Of a DNA stretch of 64,000 nt, positions 48,914-62,200 are shown in pieces. The position numbers and the translations under genes are program-made. The stretch is from assembly GCA_032164295.1 (NCBI GenBank), contig JAJHTX010000001.1, positions 2,790,001 to 2,854,000 of the forward strand. Reading direction: 5' to 3'. Source of the stretch: Inonotus obliquus. Lineage: Eukaryota > Basidiomycota > Agaricomycetes > Hymenochaetales > Hymenochaetaceae. The stretch's first letter is position 1, and the number at the start of each line of letters is the position of its first letter. The notes below the pieces were generated by a model, which was not told the origin of the DNA, ran no database searches, and worked only from the letters and a program-made list of their open reading frames with translations.

Positions 48914-51900
48914 TTATGAAGTTACGGGAGTTGTTGATGGTAGAGCTGTTAGACTAACGAAGAGGCCGCCATCCGCAGCACTAGATTCTGATCCAGGAGT
49001 GATAGAGTCCGGAGAAGCTGCCGTGATAGCCTCGACTTCCTTTTCTTTCTCAATGGCAGCATGTCTAGCCACCGCCGCACCTTGAAACTCCTGCTCCGAC
49101 GGCATTTCAGCCGGCGCGTTAGTCGCGAGTTCTTCTTCCTCGTAATTGCGAAGGGTTTCCATGAGTTGTTGCATCCATGGATGTTGCATGAGTTCCTGCG
49201 CAGTCGGTCGACGCATTGGATCCAGTGTAAGGCATTGCTTAATAAAGTTGATGCCAAGTTCGCAAAGTTCGCTGCTATCGGGTAGAGGAGGATGCTGTGT
49301 GGCCACGCCGATGTGGAACATTATGGCCCTATCGAGACGCATGAACACCGTGTCAAATGTAAATGAAGTGTTCTGAGATTTACCATTCATTATCAAGATT
49401 GCTCCATGGTTTACGTCCGGTCGCACATTCCAAGACAACACAGCCCATCGACCAGATATCCATTGCACCATGACGACCGCGCCTTTCATTCTTAATGACT
49501 TCAGGTGACATGTACATGGGAGTGCCGGTCAAGGAGTTCTTCACTCCTACACTGCCCTCACCCGTAGCCATGACTGTGCTTCCAACTCGTGTACGCTGGA
49601 AAGTTCGAGTATTCTTAGCAATGACCTTTGCTGCGCCAAAGTCAACAAACTTCAATACGCCCAAGTGGTCTAGAAGAATGTCTTGGCGGAATGTTAGAAT
49701 ATACGAAGCGGCTTGAAAATGGTATCTTACTATCAGGCTTGATGTCACGGTGCACTATGTTCCGGGAATGCAGGTAGGACAACCCCTCAAGCATCTGCAT
49801 TGTGTAAATCTGCAGGATATTTTCGTCCCCAATTCGACCAACCTCCAGGTTGGCGGCCAGGCTGCCTCCTTCGCAGTACTCCTCGAAAATGTAGACCCTG
49901 TCACGGTGAACTTCAATCCCATAGAACTCGACGATATTCGGATGATGCAGCATTTCCATTACTCGTAGTTCATCCTGGATCTGCTTGTAGAGGTTCGGTG
50001 TTCCAGTAACTTCTTGAACCTTGATTTCCTTGACCGCCATGACCGATCCTGTATCGAGATTGATCGCCGTATAGACGGATCCGAACGCGCCAGAACCGAT
50101 GAATTTCCCCTGCTGCCATCGTATGGAGACGTTCGACGTCGCAGATGCGAGAAACATCAGTGATTGGTCTTCTGGCTTTCTTTCATCCAACACTCGACCA
50201 GCTGCATGTTGTTCGGAGCTAACGCTGGCACGTTTCTCTTCGAGTCCTCGAAGGTGACGAAGGACCTCATCTCTGTACTTCCGAATGCTTCGTTCTCCGG
50301 ACGACGCCATGTTAGCAAAACTCTGTTCTTCATATTCCGCACCGCTGGCGGGAGTGATTGGCTCCCAAAAGTCCTCCTCGTTCTGGTTTGCGTTGCTCCC
50401 ATTGAGCCCGAGCTGTCTGAGTTCTTCTTGTCTTTCCTTTTCCCTCATCGCATCCTGAGCCGATCGTGCGCCTAAAATGTCGAAATGACTTATAAGTAAA
50501 GTCATGCAACTGGCAACTTTCTGTCGTAACATTTCGAATTGGTCTTCGTGTACTTGGAGGATATTGCTGCGTTTAGTCCGTAACAATACAAATTCGAGGG
50601 CACTGACTGCCCATCGAAACGTCTTCCGATCCGTCGGATCACAGTCGTCACATATGAAAGATACCCAGGATATTGCAAGCGTAATTAAGAGTCGGTCGAA
50701 CCTTGACCAAGAGTTCCGGTCCATGTACTTTTGCGCGTGCTGGCCGTGCTCTGAAGCAAAAGCGTACCAGCTTTCCAGCAAATCTGCACGTCCGGAAACG
50801 CTACACAGTATGTTGCGGATATATTGCACCGCATTTACAATTGCCTCTGCCAAATGGTTCGTAGCGCGGGTGATCTTCCTGAGCTCACGCTGCACCATGG
50901 GTAGATGGGACATTTGATCAATAAGGCGTATCAAAGGTGGGCAGTATGGTTCCACAGGCTCGTCGTCCTCGTCGACAGTATCAAATATGTCTTCGAACCG
51001 CTCTTTTGCGAGGCTCAAGCGAGAGTGCGGCCCATCAGCAATGAGGCGAACTCTGTTGTCCTTAAGATCAAACTCCATCTGCGGTAACTGAAGCATCAGT
51101 ACCAGGCCATTCCAAAGAAAGCGTGTACGAGGGGAGAGAATCAACAGATACGCTGAATCATCATAATCCTCTTCTTCATCGGCATCGACATCTAACGTCG
51201 TCGATGGCGGAGAATGATTTGCAGAGCGTCGGATACTTCGATATCCATCGTCCCAAAGTGCGTGCACGTGAAAAGGGTCGCGGAAAAGTTGTCGAATTGT
51301 CTCAGGTCGATCGCGCAAGCCTCTGGAGGCAATAATGTAAGTTCCTTCTTTTTCGAGGGACTGGGTATAAACGAGAAAGTGATCCGCTTCAACCAAGGTT
51401 GCAATAAAAGGGTCGATGTCAACGCCTTCAAGGGTGTACTCTGCCGCATTGCTGAACCGCTGTGAAATGGTTCTAAAGCAAGCGTCAGGGCAGATCCATT
51501 TATTCAGACGGAGGTTTACTCACCGGGAAAAGCGTTGCAACTTTCTATAACGAGCCTTGACGCTTTCAAGCACCTTTTCGTACCAGCTTATCATCTGCTC
51601 CCCAGTCATGAATTTTCCTGTACTTTCAGCCATACTTTTCTGGAAATCAAAGCCTAGTCCGTTCATACTTGTGGTGCTGTGCGTTACTTGGGGCAAGGAA
51701 AGGTGTCCTTTTTGCTTGTCCCGCTCGACTGGAACGCGAATCTGGCGGTCAAAATTTTGAGCCGCACGATTCATAAGTTTATTCAGGACAGAACTAGAAA
51801 TCCAAACATAAGTGAGTAGACAAATTAATTGAAGCTGAATATGAACAGCGGACCAAATCTGTTCGGCAACCAAGGCTGCTCCACCTTCAACAACTAGGCT

Positions 51901-53467
51901 CACGTCATTGAAAGTATTCCATTGAGCCTCGAGAACCTCCGTTTCCCTAAAGTAGATGTCTTTTGCCCCACTCTTGAGTTTCCAATGGATGAACTTGAAG
52001 AACATCTTCAGAGTTTCAAGCAGCGTCTCGTCATAATCCTTACTGATACAACTTGGGAGGTTCCAGTTGCCGCCAGGGTCTGGGAGCAGGAATGCCTCAT
52101 ACTGGCGTTTTAATGTGCAAGCCAAGCCTATTGCAAGACGAAAGTCCTCAAGCATTTGATCGATAATTAAGATATCAGGCTCAGTCACTCGTCTCGCATA
52201 ATCCAGTCGCGATCGAAGCAAAGCATGCGCAAGTCGAGTAGGGAAGGAAATGAGTTGGACCAACTCGTCTTCAAACGTCGGCAAGTTTTGGAGTCGGAAC
52301 ATTGGCGCTAGGTTGACTTGTGAGTCGCGAGCAGTAGCGATGAGAGCATGTACCGTCGTAAGAGATCCTTTCTCGAAGGTACGTTGAATAGTCTCTTCCT
52401 TCAGAACGCGCTCCACGAACGAAGTTCCTTCTAGTATAAAAATTTGATCGTGTCGAACAACTACGAAAGAAGCACACACCATGATCGGAAGAGGGGGCAG
52501 TAACATCAAGCGTGTCACTCCCCGTCCACTTTCGAAATATCGCTAGTTGTTGTCGAAGTGAAGTGAGAACATTCGACCAGGTGATGAGAGCATCACGTCT
52601 CGATTGAAAGTCGGGCTGAGCTGCTGCTGGTTTATCGAGATAGAAAGCCTTGAGATGGGGATAAAACGACTGGATCTTGTCCAAATGCTGTAGGGCAACA
52701 TTGACTTGATGCAAAGCTGAGGGAAACCCAGGACCATCTTGTACTCGGAACTGCATAATTTCACCTATAACACGATCAACTAGGTGTAATTTGCGTTCCT
52801 CGAGTACACGTCTCTCTTCTTGGATAGATCTTCCCCTAAGCGTTGCTCGAATGGCCATCCAGATGTCCAGATGCCTATTATTGCCCGCATCAGCAGAGTT
52901 GAGAAGAGCAACCTGTATGCGACTCTTTTCCGATCTTAAGACGTCACCATCGAGGACCGAGGCAAGCATACTCTGCCACTCGAGCCGTTCACGTTCTTCG
53001 ATAGAGAGATGTTCCATCTTTTCCGCATCCAGCAAGGGTGATGCATGCGGTTCGTAAGCATCAGCGCTCTGGACGCTCCTCAGACCTTCCTCGTCACTTT
53101 CATCTCCAAAAAGTTGACCAGTTCCTCGGTGGAAAGCAGCACCCTCAGGATCGTCTCTGGGGTCGTCAAAAAAGGTCGGACGCGTGCGGTAGCGCTTGAC
53201 AAATTGGGCATAGATATCGGAATACTTCGAGGCAGATTGAGGTGGCGGCGGCATTGGAGAAGCTACCGTATTGCCAGGAGAGACTGAGAATGTGGATGGG
53301 GAGCGTTTATTCGTACGTGACTTGATCGACCCCGTAGACTGTGTTGTGCCATAGTTGATCGAGCGATGAACAGTAGGAGTCGGCCATGGACCATCTGGGC
53401 CATCTTCATCCACGTCGTTGGTTTCTCGCTCCTGGTGAGGGTAGAGGTTGGGTATATGTCGCCGCAT
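48914..53467 (-). CDS. SSK2: MAP kinase kinase kinase, Ssk2/Ssk22 type
   Basis: This is the MAPKKK of the HOG osmotic/oxidative stress pathway; it phosphorylates Pbs2 and is activated by the Ssk1 response regulator. A long N-terminal region (MRRHIPNLYPHQERETNDVD onwards) contains the block YAQFVKRYRTRPTFFDD and several hundred helical residues that match fungal Ssk2 proteins. The C-terminal kinase has GKFIGSGAFGSVYTAINLDT (Gly loop), MAVKEIKV (Lys), HRDIKPD joined across an intron to NILLDHLG, KFVDFGAAKVIAKNTRT, LTGTPMYMSPEVIKNERRGR and DIWSMGCVVLECATGRKPWS. All catalytic residues are present. About 1,400 residues in six or so exons. It shares a short divergent intergenic region with DRG1. 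Functionally it may lie downstream of the hybrid kinase in this window. Confidence 0.93.
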
Positions 53468-53635
53468 TAAAGATACTTTACGATAGACAACCCCTCAAGG
53501 CTGCCGAGGGTAAGTGAGCGAAATGCCGCTAAGAGGTCTTGTCAGTCCCGTGATTGATCTTCACTACTTTGCATTCCAACTTCTTGGAGTCAAACCAGTA
53601 CACGATAGACGCTGTAAACACTATAGTATCTTATC
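53468..53635. promoter_or_regulatory. Short bidirectional promoter, SSK2 and DRG1
   Basis: Only 168 bp separate the two start codons, so promoters and leaders of both genes must fit here. I see no clear TATA box in either direction. Confidence 0.45.
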
Positions 53636-55749
53636 ATGGGTGTCCTAGAAAAGGTCTGTACGACTTTGAAACGTCGTCAGTATAGCTGTTGCTGTGCTAA
53701 ATATCCTACTGGTATGGACTTCAGATAAAAGCTATCGAGGGTATGTGTGCAAGTCTGATCGCCATCGAGGCCAAGTGCTCACGTATCTCACATAGAGGAG
53801 ATGGCCAGGAGTAAGAGATGCTTGTTTATGTCCGTTTATAAGCTAACTATTTTTTACTTTAGCGCAAAAGAACAAGGCATTGAACTTTCATTAATCTCCC
53901 TATCGTATTGCCTTACTTCTTAATAGGCCACGGAGTACCATCTGGGTCTTCTCAAGGCAAAGCTTGCTAGATATCGTGCTGAGCTCCTCGAGCCGACTTC
54001 CAAGTCCGGAGGTGCTGGTACAGGCTTTGAGGTACAAAAATCAGGAGATGCCCGAGTAGCCTTGATCGGATTTCCTTCAGTTGGGAAGGTAAGTTCTTCA
54101 CACTAGTACTAGTGTAAGTGTCAATCGATTGACTCGTGTATTTTACAGTCTACGTTTCTTAGCAAAATGACACATACAGAGTCAGAAGCAGCTTCATACG
54201 AGTTCACTACATTAACGGTCCGTCCACACGCATGAACTTCGCCGCTGTCGTCGTTGACAGGTAAAGTCAGGCGATTCCTGGAGTATTGGAATATGCGGGA
54301 GCCCGAATTCAGCTCTTGGACTTGCCAGGAATTGTGGAAGGGGCTAGCCAGGGTCAGTGTCTTTGCATTTATCCAGACTCGTGAGATGAGTAATGTCGCG
54401 TAGGTAGAGGTCGAGGTCGTCAAGTAGTTGCGGGTCAGTATCTCCGGCAATCACAATGTACCTCCGTATCTCACCGTTGACAGTTGCGAAAACGGCCGAC
54501 TTGATCATTATGATGTTGGACGCTACGAAATCCTTGGAACAACGGAGGCTACTCGAAATTGAATTAGACGCCGTTGGAATCCGACTTAACAAACGGAAGC
54601 CGGATGTCGTTGTGAAGCGGAAAACTACCGGCGGAGTGGGTCATATCACGCTATTACCCCATTTCTTGCTGACACCTCTGGGCAGATAACTGTGGGTCTC
54701 GCCGTAGTTTTGGCAGGATCTGGGACTCAAGATAATATTTCAAAAGCTTACTGCAACAGTGAAACTGACAAAAACTGACGAGAAGACAGTACGGACAATT
54801 CTCGCAGGATGTGAGTGGTAAGCGCTGCTTCCGAGCTTGACTAATTGGAGGGCTTCATAGACAAGATGCACAATTGCGATGTTATGATTCGGGAGGACGT
54901 AAGTACATTCTATCTTCTTCATAAATTATTCCTCCTGTTCTAAGCAATCGAATCAAGATATCGACCGACGAGTTCATCGATGTTCTCATAGGTATCTCAC
55001 TTTGGCTCTCTTTCGATTTTACTTCTCATACAGTATTAGGCACCCGCAAGTACATCCCGTGTCTTTGTGAGATAGAGTCTCGCCCGCCTGGTAATTGAGT
55101 ATCATCTCACCCGACTTGCTAGATGTTTATAACAAGATCGATTCGATTAGCCTGGAGCAAGTTGATAAACTGGCAAGGGAAGATCACACGGGTGAGTCAT
55201 TGGAGAAAGATTCTTCATACGGCGAAGATTAATCAATTCGTCTTCTATAGTTGTCATCAGCTGCGAAGTGGATTTAAAGTAGGTTCTCCGCAGTTCCCTG
55301 TGCATTACTTACTGGACCGGATATAGTCTAGATTACCTCCTTGAAAAACTTTGGGAGTATCTTGACCTCGTGAAGGTCTATACGAAGAAAAGAGGGGCTC
55401 ACCCTGATCTGACAGACCCTATCTGTCTTCGAAAGGGCGCCACTGTCGAAGTACGTCGCCTTAGTTTGATTTACTCTTCGTTGAGTTTTAAAACTGTCCT
55501 GCAGGATGTATGTCAAGGGATCCATCGTTCATTAGCTGCGAATTTCCGCTATGCACTCGTGTGGGGTAGATCAAGCAAATTTGCTCCTCATGCCCAGAAA
55601 GTAGGGCTAAACCATGTCGTTGCTGACGACGACGTAGTATCGAGTAAGTATTTATTTTTCCGTCCGTCCCATTCAAACTCCGTGCTGTTCAGAGGAAGTT
55701 CGCTAACTCCGGATGCGTTGGCGGTCCGATATCAGTTTTCACCAAGTAA
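53636..55749 (+). CDS. RBG1: Developmentally regulated GTP-binding protein, Rbg1/DRG1
   Basis: Rbg1/DRG1 is a conserved Obg-class GTPase that associates with translating ribosomes. The gene is cut into many tiny exons: MGVLEK (53636), IKAIE, EEMART, QKNK, then [21 protein letters not shown]1 is GFPSVGKST, interrupted by an intron after the Lys. Next come [36 protein letters not shown] (G3), [39 protein letters not shown] (G4, near 55120) and [24 protein letters not shown] domain follows: [20 protein letters not shown] and [20 protein letters not shown]. With the acceptor at 55733-55735 the protein ends DDDVVSIFTK (55749), which matches the family terminus. The intron at 53877-53926 appears to be GC-AG. 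About 365 residues are expected. Confidence 0.9.
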
Positions 55750-56214
55750 CGAGGCAAATAACCTTCTCCCGAAGGTATAACGGCTCTAAGAATGAATTGT
55801 AGAATAGAAGTTTCGGTGAATCAAATATTAGGAAGGAAGATGTGCACGTTCACATTATGGCACGGATGGAACGAAGGCTTGAATCAAACTAATTGAAGAG
55901 ACTGCTTCCGTGTCTTCATGTTGTCCAACTCGGCTAGGACTCTTGCCCACTTAATTGACAGAAAAGTGGGTGTTGCTTGCCGTGCACCGCGCAAGTCGTC
56001 CAGATGGAATTTCTTTATTCGGAGGATATTGTGGTTATCATGTATTTCCAGGACTGCGTGTGGGAGGTGTACTGTATACTACCACGCCGCTCTCTACTAC
56101 CGATAGCAGACAGCTTCTTTTATTGCCCCACGCTTTAAAAGCCCGTTCTGTCCTCAGAAACGTTCAAAACAGTCGAGTACTGCAGTCCAGTGTTTACAAA
56201 ATCATTTGCCATCT
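55750..56214. other. Intergenic, DRG1 3' flank and hydrolase upstream
   Basis: A frame at 55955-56437 overlaps the next gene in another frame and has no recognisable content. This is probably untranslated sequence and promoter. Confidence 0.5.
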
Positions 56215-57722
56215 ATGGTCATCACCGGACCCGCGTCTCCTGCACCTCCACCACATAGTGCAGGTGCAGACAACGTCGAGTTTATATTCCTTGGGACAGG
56301 AACATCGAGCAGTCTACCGCAGATTAAATGCCTCACTGCGTCTCCGAGCGATCCCCCATGCAAAGCCTGCCTTTCCGCTCTCAAGCCGGAAGGAAGGAGG
56401 AATGCGAGGCGCAATACCAGCGCTGTCTTTAGAATGAGGGGCAAAGATGGTGATCCAGTGTGAGTTTCATCGCGTCCCGGAGAACACCAACCGTCTGATG
56501 ACCACTTTGATTCACTCAGAACCGTTGTCATAGACGTGGGCAAAACTTTCTTAGCGTCTGCGCTGGAACTGTTTCCAAAATATGGGCTAAGGAGAATTGA
56601 CGCAGTCCTCATAACTCACGCACATGCAGATGGTGAGTGAAAAGTAATCACCGCCAGACGAGGCGTTAAAGTGTGCGATTGATAGCTATGAACGGCTTGG
56701 ATGACTTGCGCGGTAAGCAAATTGTCCTAGTTTGCCAACCAAACAGCCATGCTGATTAAATGTAACAACCATTCAGGATGGACACTGCATGGTAATATAC
56801 AACCCTACATCGATATCTACGTATCGCAAGCCACCTACACTGAAGTTGGGAGAGCGTTCCCATATCTCTTGTCAAAGGACTTTGCGTCTGGCGGGGGAGA
56901 CGTAAGCTGTTTAATAACAATACAGAATTGCCTTGGATATCCTAACACAAGTTCTAGGTTCCCGAGTTCAGATGGCACATTATTGAAGACAGACAGACGT
57001 TTGAGATTCTCAACACCGGCATACATATAACGCCATTCTCTGGTGTGTACCTTGAATACCACCGATTCTTAGGATCTTACCTATTTGACCTTTCAGTTCA
57101 ACATGGAAAGCTTTTTAAGCAATGCCCACCACCAGCCATCGCGCTTCCAACGCCAAACTATACGTCTCCTCCCACGCCTGTCTCGGGAAGGAATTCGCCT
57201 CAACCTTCTACTTTCGCGGCACCTGTTAGGATTCATATAGATGAATTGCACAAGGCAGTTTCTTCCACACCGAACCCGTACCCCTGCATGGGCTTCAAAA
57301 TCGAAGACGCGGTTGTATACATTTCCGACGTTTCGCGTATTCCGCAAGACGTTTGGGAATTCCTTGATTCATCGCCTCGTGGAGACGGAGAAAAGCGTGT
57401 CCCCGTCCTGGTTCTCGATTGTTTGCGCATCAAACCCCACCCTTCTCATTTCGCCTTGAAGGAATCGGTGGATGCTGTTCGGAGATTCAACGCACAAAGG
57501 AGCTACCTTGTGGGTTTCACGCATGATATGACACATGAAGAATACTGCGAAGTTCTTCGCTCGGTGGAAGGTGAGCAGGACGTATCCAATCTTACGCCTG
57601 AAGTTCGTCACGCGATCGAATTGATCCGGGGCGGTGAGAAACATTGGGTACAACCGGCATTTGATGGTCTACGTTTGTTGATCTCTCCTGACGGTTCCGT
57701 CGAAGAGAGCTGTAGTTTGTAG
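56215..57722 (+). CDS. Metallo-beta-lactamase-fold hydrolase, PhnP-like
   Basis: This is a predicted Zn/Mn phosphodiesterase-type hydrolase of the PhnP-like branch; from memory, fungi have such a protein annotated only as a putative hydrolase. The start MVITGPASPAPPPHSAGADN leads to VEFIFLGTGTSSSLPQIKCL, typical of the fold. After an intron comes VVIDVGKTF, then the metal motif ITHAHADAMNGLDDLRG assembled across two introns. YISDVSRIP supplies an Asp ligand, KPHPSHFAL a His and GFTHDMTHEEY another His. CKACLSALKPEGRRNARRN near the N-terminus is the cysteine-containing loop common in this branch. A Pro/Ser-rich insertion (TPNYTSPPTPVSGRNSPQPS) separates the two halves. It stops at 57722. The substrate is unknown. 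The start is the first ATG that keeps the beta-strand intact. Confidence 0.82.
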
Positions 57723-57994
57723 TTCGACTAGTCAAAGTATCGTATACCAGCCAGCCAAAAGTTGCAGTGCTAGTAGAGCCAAGTAATGGGAGGACTGTAA
57801 TTTGGTTGAGCGAAGAGCGACTGTGTTACATAATCAATTTAATCCCTGTGTCGGATGCACTAAACTGCAGCTTCTCGTTCATTCACGCCCATCTCTATGT
57901 CCTGACTCTCCGTCCCCCCTTTCTCTCACTCTATCAAACAACGATCTTGAGGCCCTCGAATAATCTCTTCCTTGTTGGGGGAGTTTGCCCAACG

Positions 57995-58870
57995 ATGCGG
58001 CTTCTCAAGCAGTCGTTCCACTACGAGTAAGCATCGATTCTTATCCCAATTATCCTCCTTTTAATGGTTCGGCTTGTCTCTTGCCAGCGACTCCTGGCCT
58101 ATAGTCTCGTTGGCCTTCCTTCTTCGTTATCCAAACCCTTATGCGGCCCATGTTCTGTCGTGCGATGTCATTTCGCGCAGCCTCACACCACAGGGCACAC
58201 TCTCCACGACGCGTCTCATTCTGAAGCGTGGTGCTCTTCCAAAATGGGCTCAAGGCTTAATCAATAGGTCCGAGAGTTGGGTTATTGAAGAGAGCGAGGT
58301 TGATCCTTTTGGGAGAGTGGTTCGATGCCGGACAAAAAACCTGGACCATGTCAAGGTCATGCAAGTCCAAGAGTCTGTTGAGTTGCGGGAGGCGGATAAT
58401 GGGTGCGTTTTCTTCGGCTTTTCTTGTTCATGAATGCATAGTTTACCTTTCTTCAAACAAGGGGAACGGTTCAGACAACACAAGCCCAAATCATTTCTCG
58501 TTTCGGGTGGGGCTTGACAAAGCGTATTGAAAGTCACGGATTAGCAAAGTTCAAAGCCAATATTCAGCGGGTATGACTGCATCTATTCATATACGCGCGC
58601 TGTCTTACCCCTGCCGCTCAGTCACGCGAAGGCATTGCGTTAGTCTTACAGGTATTACACGAGGCTCGCCTTCAATCTCTAGCACTTGGAGGAGCAGGTG
58701 GTCACTTCGCTGCACCGTTTAATACGGCAGCCGTACATGTTTCCGATACCTGGGTCCAACCATATGAGTCTTCTGATTCCAAGGAGGAGAACCAGACCAC
58801 TGAGTCCTCGCATTCATCCGGACCAGGTGCTTGGTCGTCACTAAAAGCATGGTTCCGAGGAGGCAGATGA
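57995..58870 (+). CDS. UPS1: PRELI/MSF1-domain protein, UPS1 type
   Basis: Ups1, with Mdm35, carries phosphatidic acid across the mitochondrial intermembrane space for cardiolipin synthesis. Exon 1, MRLLKQSFHY (57995), joins at Asp to DSWPIVSLAFLLRYPNPYAA. HVLSCDVISRSLTPQGTLST follows, then RLILKRGALPKWAQGLINRS, ESWVIEESEVDPFGR and RCRTKNLDHVKVMQVQE. After an intron come TVQTTQAQIISRFGWGLTKR and IESHGLAKFKANIQR. The KNLDH block and the LPKW.....R pattern are Ups1/PRELID1 features. The Ser-rich tail ends SSLKAWFRGGR at 58870. The more distant UPS2-type protein at 36411 is the second family member in the window. Confidence 0.9.
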
Positions 58871-59269
58871 ATGCCGAGTCTTTTAATATGTCTTCATTCC
58901 TTATTCTCCCCCACTCATTTCTCTCCACTTTCTGCAACGACTGTTATTCTATCGATGGCTCCGGTGTCTCGTAATGTGTTAGCAAAATTTTGGCAAGAAT
59001 GCTCTGCATCATGTATTAGTAGTAGCAATTCCAGTTTTATGTGTCCTTGACGCTTTTACTCTGAACGTGATGTTTCGGTTAGACACGCTCAAGGCAGATC
59101 ACTTCCAAGGTTACACGGCCCCGAGAGTCGGTCGCATGAACTCGCTCAACTGCCACGTCGTCTGTGAACAAACTCACACCGCAATAGTCATCTCTGAATG
59201 CCACTGTCCATTACACATACGCGTCTGAAGGTCATTTCTTCGTTGTACTCATAACTTGCGCAGCGCAAG
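58871..59269. other. Intergenic, UPS1 3' flank and RIC1 upstream
   Basis: UPS1 3' untranslated region and RIC1 promoter. No gene or notable repeat is seen. Confidence 0.5.
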
Positions 59270-62200
59270 ATGTACTTCCCGACGGGTGCCTCTCGTCAAC
59301 TGTCGACCGTACCTGCCTTGCCGAACCTTGCTCCCGAACCTGTGGTTGCGTTATGTCATAGTTCTAACAGAGCTCTCTTCTGTACTATCACAAAGAGCAC
59401 TGTCACTGTATGGCGAGCTAGGGTAAGGTTGAAGCTCAAATGGATGGAAAGAGACTAACTGGGTGTTGATACAGCCTGCCGTAGTTCTTGCCGTTCTATC
59501 AAGGACCTCAACATCATTAATAGAGCATGGGGAAAGTATGTCAGCTCATTGGCATCCTAGTGGCTCAAGGATACTTATACAGGCGTGTTATATTTTTGAG
59601 TCCATGACTTATTTCTAACTCTGACCCCGCTGTCTCCCTTAGACGACAGAATCGTACTTGGTTCTTGTTCGTGTAGTATATGATGGGAGACCGTCAATGG
59701 AACCGTATCAAACTCCACCTCTACCATCCAGTGCTCAGCGCCACTTCCAACCAGGTTCAGGCGAAGCTCTACCGATGTTCTTAGTCAGCTTGAGTTTTGA
59801 AGGTGTTATTCGGGTGGAAGGAGATCTTCTGAGGTGAGTATTCAGGAAAGGTCCTACACCCAATTCTGAGTTACTCTAGTGTGTCTCCGCGGAAACAATA
59901 TATCATGTTTACCACCAAGGATCCGCCTTCTGTACAGCGCATACCTTGGCCAATTATAGAAGACGATCTGAACGAGGACTATGACGACGAAGAGTCTAAA
60001 CGATCCATGTCAGGACACGATACTTGGATCCTGAACGACATCGAGATGCCCTGGCTCATGAACCCGAATGGTGCAATTGGGACTCTTCACCTATGTGATT
60101 CGCGATACTGACCACGGTCCTCTAGTCACTGTAATTCACATGTCATATTCTCGAGCCGCAAAGGTTGAAACCTGGATCACATCCGACGGCCGTGCATATT
60201 TCGTGCAGCTGGCTGAGTTTTTAGCTGATCGTGCGAGCAACAGTTCAAGTTCAAGTGTGGACGGAGATTCACAAACACGAGTGGGTAGTTCCTTCAAACA
60301 CTCAGCTCTACTCCCCCTGAGATTATGGTCTTGTCCCTCTTCTTGATCACCAATATATCCTTTTTTCTGCAACGCATATAGGAGAGTCAGAGCTCTGGAG
60401 AATCTGTATTGCAGTGGCAGGGCGTTTGCATCCATGACGTCGAGCCTCCACGATGGGTACAGAAACAACGAGCTCCAGTACAGGATGATGTAGCTGAGTT
60501 TGACTACATCGATTCCCGTAGAGCGGTATGCGTCGCGACCAACTCAAGGTTCTCCGTGGTCGCTACGGGAACGCAGAGGTACGAGAATCTTTCTGCGGGC
60601 CGGTCACCCAATTATCTAATTGTGTTTTCTACTCTTACCAGTGGGTCTGTGGAGCTTACCAACTTCCCTTCATCTGAAAGGGAGATGCCGAAGGCACAGA
60701 ACCTCTCATTACCGACCTTTTATGGAAGTGTTAAGCCTGGATCTGTGTGTGTCATGGAGTGGACTTCAGATGGCTATGCTCTTGCCGTGGGCTGGAACAA
60801 CGGGTGGGCCGTTTGGAGCGTGGGAGGGCGATGCTTGGCCTGGGGATTTGGCGTGGAAGAAGATGTAAACAATCCAAGGTAATGCTACATGAATGAGGCA
60901 AATATGATGCTGATATAGCATAAGATTTCGAGACATCTTCATGTTTGGAATACTGGATCTCGTGCGGATGCCCGTTTCCTCTCTTTTTTCTTTTCTCTCA
61001 ACTCATTCAGATAGTTTTGGGGCCAAGGTAACTTTGAGTTATTCGTCATCTCAGACGCAAACTCGAATGGTATGCATTCACTACTCACCCCCAGTCAGCA
61101 GAGCTGAGTAAAAGTGACAGTGCCCGATGGTCAACTTTTTATAATCCCCTTTGCCAAGAGTGCCGTGACAGAACAGCAAACACCCGTGAGCCCCTTCCAG
61201 TTTTTGTAGAGTATTGCATCCAATCTAGCGTTTATCACAACAGGATAATACTCGGTATGCGTTCTTGCAGACGGAAGATCGAGTGCTGGTTTATCGAGGG
61301 GCAGATCAACCCGACATGAGCGTTATCAACCCAGAATCGGACGTCTGGCAACATATCAAGGTAGCGCCTTCCCTCCACCTTGTTCCTGCCAGTATTTACG
61401 CGCAAAAGATTCCATTAGAGTACCTTGCGACCAACTGGCCAGTACGGTATTCTGCTATAAGCATGGACGGACGCCTTATTGCTGTAGCGGGACGACGAGG
61501 GCTGATTCATTTCAGTTCAACATCTGGCCGCTGGAAGTTATTTGCGGACAGCGCCCAAGAGCAGGCCTTCGCGGTCAGAGGAGGGATTCTGTGGTTTCAC
61601 CACGTCTTGATAGTTGCCGTCGAGCTTTCAATGGCGTTTCAGGTGCTGTTTTTGTCTTCTTCAAAGGAGAAATCAAAATACTTAAGAAGCATCTCCCGAC
61701 AGCTTAGACTATATTCACGAGATTTGGAACTCAGTAATCAAAATGTCCTCCACAGGGAAGTATTGACTTCCCCGGTCATAACAATGTCTCTCGTTGATAA
61801 CTCCCTCCTCGTGTACACCGCGGACAACACTCTCAGTCATTACCTTATTGCGCCAACCAAGGACGCCATACAACTCCATTTCTGTGGTAGTATCACGTTC
61901 GACGGTGTGATTGCCGTGCCTCATACTGTCAGGGGATTGAGCTGGATGATTCCGAATGCGCAGAAGCGTAAGTCATTCAGTCCTAAGCTACTTGTACGTT
62001 ACGACTGCTGATTGTGCTCACGTAGAACTCGGAGATCCCATGGAGGATCTCGCAGTTGCGACTGTTCTAATGATGGTTGGCGGAAAGCTGGTCCTACTCC
62101 GTCCACAGAAGGCTGGACAGCAGGAGGTCAAATACGACATGCAAATTCTTGCAGACCGTATAGAGTTTTGCTGGATACATCTTCGAGGGATCGGTACTCT

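Noticed and set aside
55691..55706. Alternative end of DRG1 (VVSKEVR) from an earlier acceptor
   Set aside because: The acceptor at 55733-55735 gives DDDVVSIFTK, much closer to the family C-terminus.
55955..56437. 160-codon frame overlapping the start of the hydrolase gene
   Set aside because: It is a different frame over the metallo-hydrolase first exon and its leader; no domain content.
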